Below are positions 1-8,740 of a stretch of DNA of 64,000 nt, in pieces. Position 1 is the first letter of the stretch; the number at the start of each line of letters is the position of its first letter. The notes beneath the pieces were generated by a model that saw only the letters and a program-made list of their open reading frames with translations, was not told the DNA's origin and ran no database searches. Source of the stretch: CBFFRJ01 sp963530515 (GTDB lineage Bacteria; Pseudomonadota; Gammaproteobacteria; Enterobacterales; Enterobacteriaceae); assembly GCA_963530515.1 (NCBI GenBank), contig CAUSEC010000003.1, forward strand, positions 1 through 64,000. The letters are read 5' to 3'. A program made the position numbers and the translations under genes.

Positions 1-99
1 GCTCCGGATGAATATGATGATCTCATATCAGGAACTTGTTCGCACCTTCCCTAGATTGCTGGCTCGCACAGACCAGCAGCACGATAAAAAGGACCTCCG

Positions 100-615
100 A
101 TGCTCACCCTTCTTGAAGATAAAATCGATACCCCGCTTGGCCCTCTGTGGGTGATTTGTGACGACACTTTTCACCTGCGCGCCGTTGAGTGGGAAGAGCA
201 CAGCAGCCGCATGGAACAACTGCTTGAGATCCACTATCGCCATGAGGGCTACACGCGCGTAGCGAGCCGTAATCCCGGCGGGCTCAGCCAGAAATTACAG
301 GACTACTTTGCTGGCGATCTGGGCATTATTAACACCCTACCTACCGCCACGGCCGGTACGCCGTTCCAGCGGGAAGTGTGGCAGGCGCTGCGGGATATTC
401 CTTGTGGACACGTCATGCATTACGGTCAACTGGCTGAAGCCCTGGGCCGCAATGGCGCCGCACGCGCTGTGGGTGCAGCCAATGGCTCCAACCCGGTGAG
501 TATCGTTGTGCCCTGCCACCGTGTGATTGGGCGTAACGGCACCATGACCGGCTACGCGGGTGGCGTACAGCGCAAAGAGTGGCTGTTACGTCATGAAGGT
601 TATTTGCTGTTGTAG
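100..615 (+). CDS. ogt: Methylated-DNA--protein-cysteine methyltransferase Ogt
   Basis: Constitutive repair protein that moves the alkyl group from O6-alkylguanine or O4-alkylthymine in DNA to its own cysteine, in a single-turnover suicide reaction in the cytoplasm. The 171-residue length fits Ogt. The acceptor motif PCHRVIG places the active cysteine at residue 139, the position I recall for E. coli Ogt, and the preceding GAANGSNP segment is typical of the family. An AAGGA ribosome site precedes the ATG. It lies upstream of fnr in the same orientation with about 220 bp between, as in E. coli. Identification is secure. Confidence 0.97.
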   Translation: MLTLLEDKIDTPLGPLWVICDDTFHLRAVEWEEHSSRMEQLLEIHYRHEGYTRVASRNPGGLSQKLQDYFAGDLGIINTLPTATAGTPFQREVWQALRDIPCGHVMHYGQLAEALGRNGAARAVGAANGSNPVSIVVPCHRVIGRNGTMTGYAGGVQRKEWLLRHEGYLLL

Positions 616-805
616 GGCTGGCGATTGCGCGAACAGGTGCAATTTCGTACGTTTTATCGCGGCATCCCCGATCTAAATCCACAATGAAACGATGGAATAT
701 CAATAAGATGCTTAGCATCAGAGTCCCGTCGTTTCCAATACCCGTTTTAATTCTACTGAATTGACGTTTCGCCAGGCTTACGCACACCCTAAAAAGATGG
801 TAAAA

Positions 806-819
806 TTGACTAAAATCAA
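806..819 (+). promoter_or_regulatory. FNR box upstream of fnr
   Basis: TTGAC-TAAA-ATCAA matches the FNR consensus TTGAT-N4-ATCAA at 9 of 10 positions. It sits about 20 bp before the fnr start codon, consistent with the known negative autoregulation of fnr in enteric bacteria. The site is seen directly; the regulatory effect is inferred. Confidence 0.8.
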
Positions 820-838
820 TTAAGGCTTGAGTAGACCT

Positions 839-1591
839 ATGATCCCGGAAAAGCGAATTATACGACGCATTCAGTCAGGCGGATGTGCTATCCATTGCCA
901 GGATTGCAGCATCAGCCAGCTTTGTATCCCTTTCACACTCAATGAGCACGAGCTGGATCAGCTCGACAATATTATTGAGCGTAAAAAGCCGATCCAGAAA
1001 GGCCAGACGCTGTTTAAAGCGGGTGATGAACTGAAATCGCTGTACGCAATTCGTTCCGGCACGATCAAGAGCTATACCATCACCGAACAGGGTGATGAGC
1101 AGATCACTGGCTTCCATCTGGCGGGCGATCTGGTCGGCTTCGATGCTATCGGCACCGGACACCACCCAAGCTTTGCGCAGGCGCTGGAAACCTCTATGGT
1201 CTGCGAAATTCCGTTTGAAACACTGGATGACCTGTCAGGCAAAATGCCGAATCTGCGTCAGCAGATGATGCGTCTGATGAGCGGCGAAATCAAAGGCGAT
1301 CAGGACATGATCCTGCTGCTGTCGAAGAAAAACGCCGAAGAGCGCCTGGCGGCCTTCATTTACAACCTGTCACGTCGCTTTGCCCAGCGCGGTTTCTCTC
1401 CGCGTGAGTTCCGTCTGACGATGACCCGTGGTGATATCGGTAACTATCTGGGCCTCACGGTTGAAACCATCAGTCGCCTGCTCGGTCGTTTCCAGAAAAG
1501 CGGCATGCTGGCGGTAAAAGGCAAATATATCACTATCGAAAACAGCGATATTCTGTCGCAACTTGCTGGTCATTCGCGCAACGTCGCCTGA
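839..1591 (+). CDS. fnr: Fumarate and nitrate reduction regulator Fnr
   Basis: Global oxygen-sensing transcription factor of the CRP/FNR family. Without oxygen it binds a [4Fe-4S] cluster, dimerises and controls anaerobic respiration and fermentation genes. The 250-residue protein has the N-terminal cysteines at 16, 20, 23 and 29 plus an internal one in MVCEIPF. A cyclic-nucleotide-type beta barrel follows, and the C-terminal helix-turn-helix contains the recognition segment ETISRLLGR. I take the ATG at 839 (MIPEKR) rather than an in-frame TTG 12 bases upstream, because it matches the family's N-terminus. Its own box lies just upstream, and a second target (fnrS) is in this window. Confidence 0.98.
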   Translation: MIPEKRIIRRIQSGGCAIHCQDCSISQLCIPFTLNEHELDQLDNIIERKKPIQKGQTLFKAGDELKSLYAIRSGTIKSYTITEQGDEQITGFHLAGDLVGFDAIGTGHHPSFAQALETSMVCEIPFETLDDLSGKMPNLRQQMMRLMSGEIKGDQDMILLLSKKNAEERLAAFIYNLSRRFAQRGFSPREFRLTMTRGDIGNYLGLTVETISRLLGRFQKSGMLAVKGKYITIENSDILSQLAGHSRNVA

Positions 1592-1736
1592 TTTTTTTCC
1601 CGTCTTTTTTACCTTTTGCCCGGTCGTTTAATTTTTCTGATTTATTGATCTGGCAAAAGGTTTCCCCTGTTTCATTCAGTACTTATGGGTTATCTTGTAG
1701 TTACAGACTGTGGTGACAGATGTAAGGAGACCCTGT

Positions 1737-2684
1737 ATGGCTAGATATCAGAACATGTTGGTCGCCATCGATCCTAATCAGGACGATCAGCCCGCATTAC
1801 GACGTGCCGTGTATTTGCATCAACGGATTGGTGGGCGCATTAAAGCCTTTTTGCCCATCTATGATTTCTCGTATGAAATGACCACCCTTCTGTCCCCTGA
1901 CGAACGCACTGCCATGCGGCAAGGCGTGATTAGCCAGCGTACCGCCTGGATCCGTGAGCAGGCGAAGTACTATATGGACAGCGGTGTGCCAATCGACATC
2001 AAAGTGGTGTGGCATAACCGCCCCTTCGAAGCCATTATTCAGGAAGTGATCGCCGGTGGGCACGATCTGCTGCTGAAAATGACCCACCAGCACGACAAAC
2101 TCGAATCCGTTATTTTTACCCCGACCGACTGGCATCTGCTGCGCAAATGTCCGTGCCCGGTGTGGATGGTAAAAGATCAGCCGTGGCCGGAATCGGGTAA
2201 AGCGCTGGTGGCGGTGAATCTGGCGAGTGAAGAGCTGTACCATAATTCGCTCAATGAAAAGCTGGTAAAAGAGACGCTGCTGCTGGCTGAGCAGGTCAAC
2301 CACACCGAAGTACACCTGGTGGGAGCCTATCCCGTCACGCCGATTAACATCGCCATTGAACTGCCGGAATTCGATCCGAGCGTGTATAACGATGCCATTC
2401 GCGGTCAGCATCTGATTGCCATGAAAGCGCTGCGCCAGAAATTCAGCATCGACGAGAAGATGACCCACGTGGAGAAAGGCTTGCCGGAAGAAGTGATCCC
2501 GGATCTTTCTGAACATTTGCAGGCAGGGATTGTAGTGCTCGGCACGGTGGGCCGCACCGGAATTTCCGCCGCGTTCCTCGGCAACACGGCGGAACAGGTT
2601 ATCGACCACCTGCGTTGTGACCTGCTGGTGATTAAGCCTGATGATTATCAGACCCCTGTCGAACTCGATGACGAAGATGACTAA
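1737..2684 (+). CDS. uspE: Universal stress protein UspE
   Basis: Tandem-domain universal stress protein of 315 residues, cytoplasmic, linked in E. coli to stress resistance, motility and adhesion. Two Usp alpha/beta domains occupy about residues 1-150 and 155-305. The second carries a GxxGRTG-type nucleotide loop (VLGTVGRTGIS). The ATG at 1737 follows an AAGGAGA ribosome site and gives the MARYQNML N-terminus; an in-frame GTG 27 bases upstream lacks such support. It follows fnr in the same direction with a 145-bp gap and ends at a strong terminator. The acidic tail (DELDD-like, rich in D/E) is normal for the family. Confidence 0.96.
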   Translation: MARYQNMLVAIDPNQDDQPALRRAVYLHQRIGGRIKAFLPIYDFSYEMTTLLSPDERTAMRQGVISQRTAWIREQAKYYMDSGVPIDIKVVWHNRPFEAIIQEVIAGGHDLLLKMTHQHDKLESVIFTPTDWHLLRKCPCPVWMVKDQPWPESGKALVAVNLASEELYHNSLNEKLVKETLLLAEQVNHTEVHLVGAYPVTPINIAIELPEFDPSVYNDAIRGQHLIAMKALRQKFSIDEKMTHVEKGLPEEVIPDLSEHLQAGIVVLGTVGRTGISAAFLGNTAEQVIDHLRCDLLVIKPDDYQTPVELDDEDD

Positions 2685-2708
2685 CGCGTCGTCAACGCCC
2701 GTCTGATT

Positions 2709-2735
2709 AACGCCCGCTTTTGCGGGCGTTTTGTT
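2709..2735 (+). terminator. Terminator after uspE
   Basis: AACGCCCGC, a four-base TTTT loop, then GCGGGCGTT followed by TTGTT: a 9-bp GC-rich stem with a U-rich tail. It lies between the convergent uspE and LysR genes; the LysR stop codon overlaps its tail. Confidence 0.9.
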
Positions 2736-3621
2736 ATCGATTTTTCGCCGGTGTTTCCCGCCACTGCTGCAAATAGTGACGCAACCAGCTGCCCGCCACA
2801 CCGGGGGGCGTGCGCTTGTTCCAGAGCAAATCAATCAACACGCTGCGTGGCCAGCCGGGTACGTTGAGTTTTGTCAGCTTCTTAGAACCGGAAAACTCCT
2901 CCACCAGCGCGCAGGGCAGCGCACACCAGCCAAAACCCTGCTCCGCCATGCTGAGCAACATCAGGTAGTTGGGTGCAGACCACACCGGGCCGCGCGCCAC
3001 CATACTGCTGTTTTCCAGGTAGGTATTGAGCCGCAGCTCGCGCCAGCTGCGTAGCTGCTCTTCCAGCAACATGCCTTCACGCGCCAGGGGATGACTGCTC
3101 GCGACATAGATGTCCATCTCACTTTGCATCGGCAGACGCATGGCCCCGATATCCGTCGGATAGTGCGTCTGGGCTTCCGTCAGCCCAAGCTGAGCACGTC
3201 CCTTTTGCAGCAGGTCAATCACGTCTTCATTTTCGCCAATCAGGCACTCAAATTCGGTGTGCGGGTAGCGTTTATCAAAGGCACCGAGCAGGTCGGCGAG
3301 GATGTCCGGGTGCAGCGTATCGGAGAGGACAAACGTCAGGCGAGTTTCCATCTCTCCCGCCAGCCATACGGCCAGTTCGTCAAGACGGTCGCTGGCGGCC
3401 AGGATCGCCTGCACGTAGCTGAGCGCCCTCTCGCCCTCTGGGGTCAGCACCGGGTGGCGTGATGAGCGATCAAAGAGCACCACGCCAAGATCGGTTTCAA
3501 GGTTGGCAATCGCAGAGCTGATTGTCGACTGGCTTTTACGCAGCTTTCGGGCCGCGGCGGAGAACGATCCTGAGGCCACGGTTTCAACAAAGGCGGTCAG
3601 TGCTTCGGGTGAATAGCGCAT
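2734..3621 (-). CDS. LysR-family transcriptional regulator
   Basis: A 295-residue LysR-type regulator. The N-terminal winged helix-turn-helix (about residues 4-62) includes SFSAAARKLRKSQSTISSAI, followed by a linker helix and a substrate-binding effector domain (about 90-290). The inducer is not evident. It is transcribed away from the PACE efflux gene with 114 bp between the two starts. By the usual LysR arrangement it probably controls that gene and itself; this is inference from position. I cannot assign an established symbol. Confidence 0.9.
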   Translation of the reverse strand: MRYSPEALTAFVETVASGSFSAAARKLRKSQSTISSAIANLETDLGVVLFDRSSRHPVLTPEGERALSYVQAILAASDRLDELAVWLAGEMETRLTFVLSDTLHPDILADLLGAFDKRYPHTEFECLIGENEDVIDLLQKGRAQLGLTEAQTHYPTDIGAMRLPMQSEMDIYVASSHPLAREGMLLEEQLRSWRELRLNTYLENSSMVARGPVWSAPNYLMLLSMAEQGFGWCALPCALVEEFSGSKKLTKLNVPGWPRSVLIDLLWNKRTPPGVAGSWLRHYLQQWRETPAKNR

Positions 3622-3735
3622 AGAAGTATCTATTTTATCGATGGTATCTAACTTTAATTTATCTTAATAAGCGATGAAAATCCTCATCCCGGCGCACTTA
3701 ACGTTGCGCGATAAGAAAGGAAAGAGGATCTCAAC

Positions 3736-4191
3736 ATGCAACAGCATGCAGTACAGCGTCGCGGCTTAACCGAACGAATTTTCCATGCGGTGAGTTTCGA
3801 AGTCATTGCCACCGCCATCTGTGCCCCGGCCAGCGCCTGGATCATGCAGCGACCGGTACTCGAAATGGGTGGACTCACGCTGTTACTGGCGACCGCCGCC
3901 ATGATCTGGAACGTCATCTATAACGCGATATTTGACCGCCTGTGGCCGGTGCATCGGGTGACCCGAACCGCCCGCGTGCGCGTGTTGCATGCGCTGGGAT
4001 TTGAAGGTGGGTTTATCGTGATTGGTGTCACCATCGCCTCCCTGGTGCTGGGGATTGGCCTGGTGGCGGCATTCCTGCTGGAAATTGGCTTTTTCCTGTT
4101 CTTCCTGCCCTACACCATGGCTTTCAACTGGGGCTATGATGTGCTGCGTGAACGCGTTATTCAGCGACGCCTGACACGCGTGACGGAATAA
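3736..4191 (+). CDS. PACE-family (AceI-like) efflux transporter
   Basis: A 151-residue membrane protein with two consecutive transmembrane-pair repeats (about residues 15-70 and 85-140). Each repeat begins with an aromatic-acidic motif: RIFHAVSFEVIA in the first, RVLHALGFEGGF in the second. The conserved acidic residue in the first helix (E within SFEV) is the one implicated in proton coupling in Acinetobacter AceI. Members export chlorhexidine and other small cationic biocides through the inner membrane. An AAGAGGA ribosome site precedes the ATG. The divergent LysR gene is its probable regulator. Substrate range is inferred from the family only. Confidence 0.9.
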   Translation: MQQHAVQRRGLTERIFHAVSFEVIATAICAPASAWIMQRPVLEMGGLTLLLATAAMIWNVIYNAIFDRLWPVHRVTRTARVRVLHALGFEGGFIVIGVTIASLVLGIGLVAAFLLEIGFFLFFLPYTMAFNWGYDVLRERVIQRRLTRVTE

Positions 4192-4217
4192 AAAAAGCCT
4201 CGCACATAGCGAGGCTT
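4191..4217. terminator. Bidirectional terminator between the PACE gene and cybB
   Basis: GCCTCGC at 4197-4203 pairs with GCGAGGC at 4209-4215 around ACATA, flanked by an A run on the left. The hairpin plus tract best serves minus-strand transcription leaving cybB and could also end the PACE transcript. Confidence 0.75.
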
Positions 4218-4257
4218 AAAATATAACGGCAATACAGCGCCGCTATCGCGTCATACT

Positions 4258-4788
4258 TTATACACGCTTTTTCGGCATCATGCGTAATAACGTGTTGTCT
4301 TTGAAGAAATAATGATGCGCGAGTGCGGCAAAAGCGTGCAATCCAATAACGTAATACCCGAGCATCGCCAGCGTGACGTGATATTCCTTGAGGATATCCA
4401 CCAGGTCAAAGTTCGCTTCGGCGGCATGGGGCATCATTACGCCAAAGGCAATCCAGTTGCCCCCACGGTTGTACATCATCAGCAACCCAATGATCGGTAA
4501 CGCAATAAACAGCAGGTAGATAACCAGGTGACCCAGGTGTGCCATGCCGGTCATCATCGGTGAGGGCTTGGGTACGATAGGCGGCGCGGGTGATTTAAGA
4601 CGCACCAGCAAACGGGTCACCATCAATACCAGAATGGTGATGCCACAGGAGACGTGGACAATATTGAAATATGGGCGGTAACTGCGTGGCGCGAAACCAC
4701 GAAATTCCATGGCGCAATACGTCACGACGACCAGAAGAAATACCAGCCAGTGGATGGCGATTTGAAGCCCGGAATATTTACTGCGCAT
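4258..4788 (-). CDS. cybB: Cytochrome b561
   Basis: Four-helix, di-heme b-type cytochrome of the inner membrane that oxidises ubiquinol; in E. coli it has been described as a superoxide:ubiquinone oxidoreductase. The 176-residue length is standard. Candidate heme-ligand histidines are visible in AIHWLVFL (helix 1), NIVHVSCG (helix 2) and the LHAFAALAHHYF segment (helix 4). The N-terminus is MRSKYSGLQ. It is divergent from gapC, as in E. coli, with 183 bp between starts. Confidence 0.93.
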   Translation of the reverse strand: MRSKYSGLQIAIHWLVFLLVVVTYCAMEFRGFAPRSYRPYFNIVHVSCGITILVLMVTRLLVRLKSPAPPIVPKPSPMMTGMAHLGHLVIYLLFIALPIIGLLMMYNRGGNWIAFGVMMPHAAEANFDLVDILKEYHVTLAMLGYYVIGLHAFAALAHHYFFKDNTLLRMMPKKRV

Positions 4789-4971
4789 AAGCTAATCCTG
4801 AAACGAGGTCGAAAACGCCAACATACCGGGCTTTTCTTAAAAATTCATTAACTTTTCTTTATCAATTTTCAACTGCTTACGCTGTCATGAAAAGCAATCA
4901 TTTGCCGTTAAGTTCAAGACAGGCTATTCCTGGTGAAGTGCAAAAAAACCGATCCTGACAGGAGTAACGTG

Positions 4972-5973
4972 ATGAGTAAAATTGGCATTAATGGATTTGG
5001 ACGTATTGGTCGCCTGGTGTTGCGTCGTCTGCTGGAAACCGGCAGCGATGCCGATGTGGTGGCGATTAACGACCTGACCTCGCCGAAAGTACTGGCCTAC
5101 TTACTGAAGTACGATTCCAACTACGGCCCGTTCAAATGGAGCGTGGATTTCACCGAAGATGCGCTCATTGTCGACGGTAAAAAAATCACCGTGTACGCCG
5201 AGAAAGAGGCAAAACACATTCCATGGAAGGCCGCCGGGGCTGACATCATCGTCGAATGTACCGGCTTTTATACCTCTGCTGAAAAATCCCAGGCTCACCT
5301 CGACGCAGGCGCTAAGAAAGTCCTTATTTCCGCGCCAGCAGGCGAGATGAAAACCGTGGTCTTTAACGTCAACGACGACACCATTGATGCCCAGGACACC
5401 ATCATCTCCGTGGCCTCCTGCACAACCAACTGCCTGGCACCGATGGCAAAAGCCCTGCACGACAGCTTTGGCATTAAAGTCGGCACCATGACTACCATCC
5501 ACGCTTATACCGGCACGCAGGCGCTGGTCGACGGTCCGCGTGGCAAAGATTTACGCGCCTCGCGTGCGGCGGCCGAGAACATCATCCCCCACACCACCGG
5601 CGCGGCAAAAGCCATCGGGCTGGTGATTCCAGAACTTAGCGGCAAGCTGAAGGGCCATGCCCAGCGCGTCCCGGTGAAAACCGGCTCGGTGACCGAACTG
5701 GTTTCTATTTTGGGTAAAAAAGTGACCGCCGATGAAATCAATCAGGCGCTGAAAAAAGCCACCGAGAACAACGAATCCTTCGGTTACACCGATGAAGAGA
5801 TTGTCTCTTCCGACGTGATCGGCAGCCATTTTGGTTCCGTGTTCGACGCCACCCAGACGGAGATCACCGAAGTGGGCGACCTGCAACTGGTGAAAACCGT
5901 TTCCTGGTACGATAACGAGTACGGCTTTGTGACCCAGCTGATTCGCGTCCTGGAAAAATACCGCAAGCTGTAA
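4972..5973 (+). CDS. gapC: Glyceraldehyde-3-phosphate dehydrogenase GapC (intact)
   Basis: NAD-dependent GAPDH of 333 residues: oxidises glyceraldehyde 3-phosphate to 1,3-bisphosphoglycerate in the cytosol. The Rossmann motif INGFGRIGR is at residues 5-13 and the catalytic cysteine is C150 in SCTTNC. The ATG at 4972 follows AGGAG and gives MSKIGING; a longer in-frame reading back to 4933 has no ribosome site. In E. coli K-12 the orthologue is a broken gene, whereas this copy reads through without a stop. The neighbours cybB and aldA are the same as in E. coli. A housekeeping gapA presumably exists elsewhere, so this is likely an alternative isozyme. Confidence 0.93.
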   Translation: MSKIGINGFGRIGRLVLRRLLETGSDADVVAINDLTSPKVLAYLLKYDSNYGPFKWSVDFTEDALIVDGKKITVYAEKEAKHIPWKAAGADIIVECTGFYTSAEKSQAHLDAGAKKVLISAPAGEMKTVVFNVNDDTIDAQDTIISVASCTTNCLAPMAKALHDSFGIKVGTMTTIHAYTGTQALVDGPRGKDLRASRAAAENIIPHTTGAAKAIGLVIPELSGKLKGHAQRVPVKTGSVTELVSILGKKVTADEINQALKKATENNESFGYTDEEIVSSDVIGSHFGSVFDATQTEITEVGDLQLVKTVSWYDNEYGFVTQLIRVLEKYRKL

Positions 5974-5980
5974 TCTGCAC

Positions 5981-6005
5981 ACGGGTGGGCTGCCACCCGT
6001 TTTTC
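5981..6005 (+). terminator. Terminator after gapC
   Basis: ACGGGTGG and CCACCCGT form an 8-bp stem around GCTG, followed immediately by five T residues: a canonical intrinsic terminator 8 bp after the stop codon. Confidence 0.92.
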
Positions 6006-6075
6006 CCACCGCCCCCACACTTTCTCCCCGCCCCCTGTGATATAAACCCCTGTTTCAATTTGGTGGAGATCCGAC

Positions 6076-7002
6076 GTGAAACCTGTTAGTGAGCAAGAAT
6101 TAGTCACGATGATGGAGAGCGCCGTGGCGAACGCCGTCACTTTTTCCGTCTGGCCCCAGGGTGAAGCCCCGGGTGCAGCAACCAGCCTTGTCAGCTTTCG
6201 GCTGGAAGAGAACCTCACCGGTTCGTCTGATTTTGATCGCTCCGTCACCGGCGTGCGTGCGCCGCACATCACCGTCTACGCCCCGGAAAAACCCAACGAC
6301 GTCGGCATTCTGGTGACACCCGGCGGCTCTTATCGTCGGGTGGTGCTCGACAAAGAAGGCAGCGCACTGGCACCGTTTTTTAACGCCAGGGGGTACACCC
6401 TGTTTGTGATGAGCTACCGCCTGCCGGGCGATGGTCACGCGGAGGGGGCGAATGCGCCACTGGCGGATGTGCAACGGGCGATGCGCACGCTAAAAGCGCG
6501 GGCGCAGGAGTGGAAACTCGACCCTGAGCGTATGGGGATTCTGGGATTTTCAGCCGGAGGTCATGCCGCAGCCAGCCTGGGCACGCGTTTTGATGAACCG
6601 GTTTACCCGCATAAAGATGAGATTGACGCCCTCCCTGCCCGCCCGGCATTTATGGCGCTGGTGTACCCGGTGATTACCATGCACCGCGAAATCGATCACC
6701 CCGGCTCTCGCCAGGAACTGATAGGGTCGGATCCTGATGAGGCGCAAATCCGCCATTATTCGCTGGAAGAACGAGCAAGCCGCGATACGCCACCGACGTT
6801 TTTGTTGCATGCCGTTGACGACCCGGCGGTGAAAGTGGAGAACAGCGTGGTGATGTTCAGCGCACTCAGGCGTCTGGGCGTGCCCGTTGAGATGCATCTC
6901 TTTGAGCAAGGGGCGCACGGCTTTGGAATCCGCGATGCTCAGGGGTTGCCCGCGGCGGTGTGGCCGGAACTGATGATGAACTGGATTGAGACGAAGGTGT
7001 AA
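6076..7002 (+). CDS. Alpha/beta hydrolase (esterase-like)
   Basis: A 308-residue cytosolic alpha/beta-hydrolase of the BD-FAE/acetyl-xylan-esterase-like group. Visible are an oxyanion segment (TPGGSY near residue 83), the nucleophile elbow GFSAGGH (serine near residue 158), a likely acid in HAVDDPAV, and the catalytic histidine in GAHGFG near the C-terminus. The start is GTG at 6076 behind GGAGA. No signal peptide is seen. The substrate is unknown. It is an addition between gapC and aldA compared with E. coli and is followed by REP-like repeats. Confidence 0.88.
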   Translation: MKPVSEQELVTMMESAVANAVTFSVWPQGEAPGAATSLVSFRLEENLTGSSDFDRSVTGVRAPHITVYAPEKPNDVGILVTPGGSYRRVVLDKEGSALAPFFNARGYTLFVMSYRLPGDGHAEGANAPLADVQRAMRTLKARAQEWKLDPERMGILGFSAGGHAAASLGTRFDEPVYPHKDEIDALPARPAFMALVYPVITMHREIDHPGSRQELIGSDPDEAQIRHYSLEERASRDTPPTFLLHAVDDPAVKVENSVVMFSALRRLGVPVEMHLFEQGAHGFGIRDAQGLPAAVWPELMMNWIETKV

Positions 7003-7010
7003 CAGACAAT

Positions 7011-7117
7011 GCCGGATGGCGGCGTAAAACGCCTTATCCGGCCTACAAAGCAGCGTTCAAGTCCATCCGGCCTGCGTTGGTCGTTTTCCTGGTCGGATAA
7101 GCGAAGCGCCATCCGAC
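7011..7117. repeat. REP/BIME-like palindromes
   Basis: Two extragenic palindromes lie between convergent genes. One begins GCCGGATGGCGGCG and ends GCCTTATCCGGC (about 7011-7043); the other is GTCGGATAAGCG / CGCCATCCGAC (7092-7117). Both match the enterobacterial REP/PU pattern of a GCCGGATG..TATCCGGC hairpin. Confidence 0.82.
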
Positions 7118-7139
7118 AAAACGGACGGCGCATTCACCC

Positions 7140-8579
7140 TTACGCCTGCAAATAAACCATCTGGGTTTGCAGATACTCTTCCAGGCCGTGCTTGCCATCG
7201 GCACCGCCGATGCCGGATTTACGCCACCCCGCATGGAACCCCTGCATCGCCTCAAAGTTCTCGCGGTTGATGTAGGTTTCGCCGAATTTCAGCCCTTTAA
7301 TGGCCTTCATCGCGGTGTTCAGATTCTGCGTGTAGACCGATGATGTCAGCCCGTAATCGCTGTCGTTGGCCATCGCCAGCGCCTCTTCGAGGGTGTCGAA
7401 CGCCACCACCGGCAGTACCGGCCCAAAGGTCTCTTCATGCATGATGGCCATGTCCTGGCGCACGTCCAGCAGCAGCGTCGGCGGGTAGAAATAGCCTTTA
7501 CCTTCCACCGCTTTGCCTCCCAGCACCACGCGCGCTCCTTGCGCGACCGCCCGCGCCACTTTGGCTTCCACGCGCTCAAGTGCCGCGCCGTTGATCAGTG
7601 GCCCCATCGCAATATCGTTACGCTGGCCCGGATTGCCAAACTGCACGGTTTTCATCGCCTCGCCTAACCGGTTCACAAAGCGGTCATAAATGCCTTTTTG
7701 CACGTACACGCGCTCGGCGCAGTTACACACCTGCCCGGTGTTGATCACCCGAGAATCCACGATGGCTTTCACCGCCAGCTCCAGATCCGCATCGTCCAGC
7801 ACGATGGCTGGCGCTTTACCGCCCAGCTCAAGGCACACCTTAGTGATGTTTTTCGCCGCCGCCGCCATGATTTTCTCACCCGCCACCACGCTACCGGTCA
7901 TGCTGACCATCGCCACTTTCGGGTTGCCCGCCAGCTCCTGCCCCACGGTTTCACCGCGACCGAGCACCAGGTTAAAGACCCCTTTCGGCAGCCCAATTTC
8001 ATGGACAATTTGCGCAAAGGCAATCGCGTTATTCGGCGTGAATTCGCTCGGCTTAATCACAATGGTGTTGCCGGTAATCAGCGCAGGCGCGAGCTTACGG
8101 GCAATCAGGAAGAACGGGAAGTTCCACGGCAAAATCCCGGTGGTCACGCCCAACGGGCGCTTGAAGACAAAAATATTTTCGCCAGGACGATCGCTTTGCA
8201 GAATTTCACCTTCGTAGCGACGCGCCCACTCGGACATGTAATCGATATAGTCGGCCGTAAAGTTGACTTCGACTTCGGCCAGCTGCTGGATTTTCCCGCC
8301 TTCCGCCACGATGAGCGCGCTGATTTCGCTGGCTCTGGCGCGAATGCCAGCCGCAATTTTGCGTAACCAACCCGCACGTTCAATGGCCGGTAACGCCTCC
8401 CAGGCAGGCTGCGCACGGTCGGCGGCATCAATGGCGCGGCGAGCATCTTCCACCGTGCCGTCAGGAATGCGCGACAGTAGCTCTTCGGTCGCCGGGTTGG
8501 TCACATCAATCCAGGCGTCGCCCTGCCAGGTAACAAATTGGCCATCGATATACATCGGGTGCTGTACGGGTGCTGTCAT
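7140..8579 (-). CDS. aldA: Lactaldehyde/glycolaldehyde dehydrogenase AldA
   Basis: NAD-dependent aldehyde dehydrogenase that oxidises L-lactaldehyde to L-lactate and glycolaldehyde to glycolate, used in fucose, rhamnose and glyoxylate metabolism. It has 479 residues. Family signatures are the LELGGKAP segment with the general-base glutamate and GQVCNCAE with the catalytic cysteine. The ATG at 8579 (MTAPVQHP) follows AGGAGCAG; upstream in-frame starts lack this. The upstream region holds a CRP-like site and a long palindrome, fitting catabolite and respiratory control known in E. coli. Confidence 0.96.
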   Translation of the reverse strand: MTAPVQHPMYIDGQFVTWQGDAWIDVTNPATEELLSRIPDGTVEDARRAIDAADRAQPAWEALPAIERAGWLRKIAAGIRARASEISALIVAEGGKIQQLAEVEVNFTADYIDYMSEWARRYEGEILQSDRPGENIFVFKRPLGVTTGILPWNFPFFLIARKLAPALITGNTIVIKPSEFTPNNAIAFAQIVHEIGLPKGVFNLVLGRGETVGQELAGNPKVAMVSMTGSVVAGEKIMAAAAKNITKVCLELGGKAPAIVLDDADLELAVKAIVDSRVINTGQVCNCAERVYVQKGIYDRFVNRLGEAMKTVQFGNPGQRNDIAMGPLINGAALERVEAKVARAVAQGARVVLGGKAVEGKGYFYPPTLLLDVRQDMAIMHEETFGPVLPVVAFDTLEEALAMANDSDYGLTSSVYTQNLNTAMKAIKGLKFGETYINRENFEAMQGFHAGWRKSGIGGADGKHGLEEYLQTQMVYLQA

Positions 8580-8602
8580 GAACTGCTCCTGTAATAACAT
8601 TG

Positions 8603-8631
8603 TTTTTAACAAGTAAATTCGTTGTTAAAAA
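8603..8631. promoter_or_regulatory. Palindrome upstream of aldA
   Basis: TTTTTAACAA, nine bases, then TTGTTAAAAA: perfect 10-bp arms beginning 24 bp before the aldA ATG. It could be an operator (TGTTA-type units resemble ArcA half-sites) or a 5' UTR hairpin. The sequence is seen; the function is inferred. Confidence 0.55.
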
Positions 8632-8674
8632 TCTACAAGCGCACGGGGCATTTCCCAGGATGACAGCCAGGATT

Positions 8675-8690
8675 TGTGAGTTAACTCATA
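8675..8690. promoter_or_regulatory. CRP-binding site upstream of aldA
   Basis: TGTGA-GTTAAC-TCATA matches the CRP consensus TGTGA-N6-TCACA at 9 of 10 positions. It is about 100 bp before aldA, and the E. coli gene is cAMP-CRP dependent, so it is a plausible activator site. Confidence 0.65.
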
Positions 8691-8740
8691 AAAGAAATGC
8701 TTTTAAGCAACAGAGGGATAACATTACTTCAACAGTGACT

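Noticed and set aside
1640..1665. FNR-like TTGAT-CTGG-CAAAA upstream of uspE
   Set aside because: Only the left half-site matches; too weak to report.
1797..2834. A 345-codon open frame antisense to uspE
   Set aside because: Overlaps the real uspE and the end of the LysR gene; no ribosome site or family signature.
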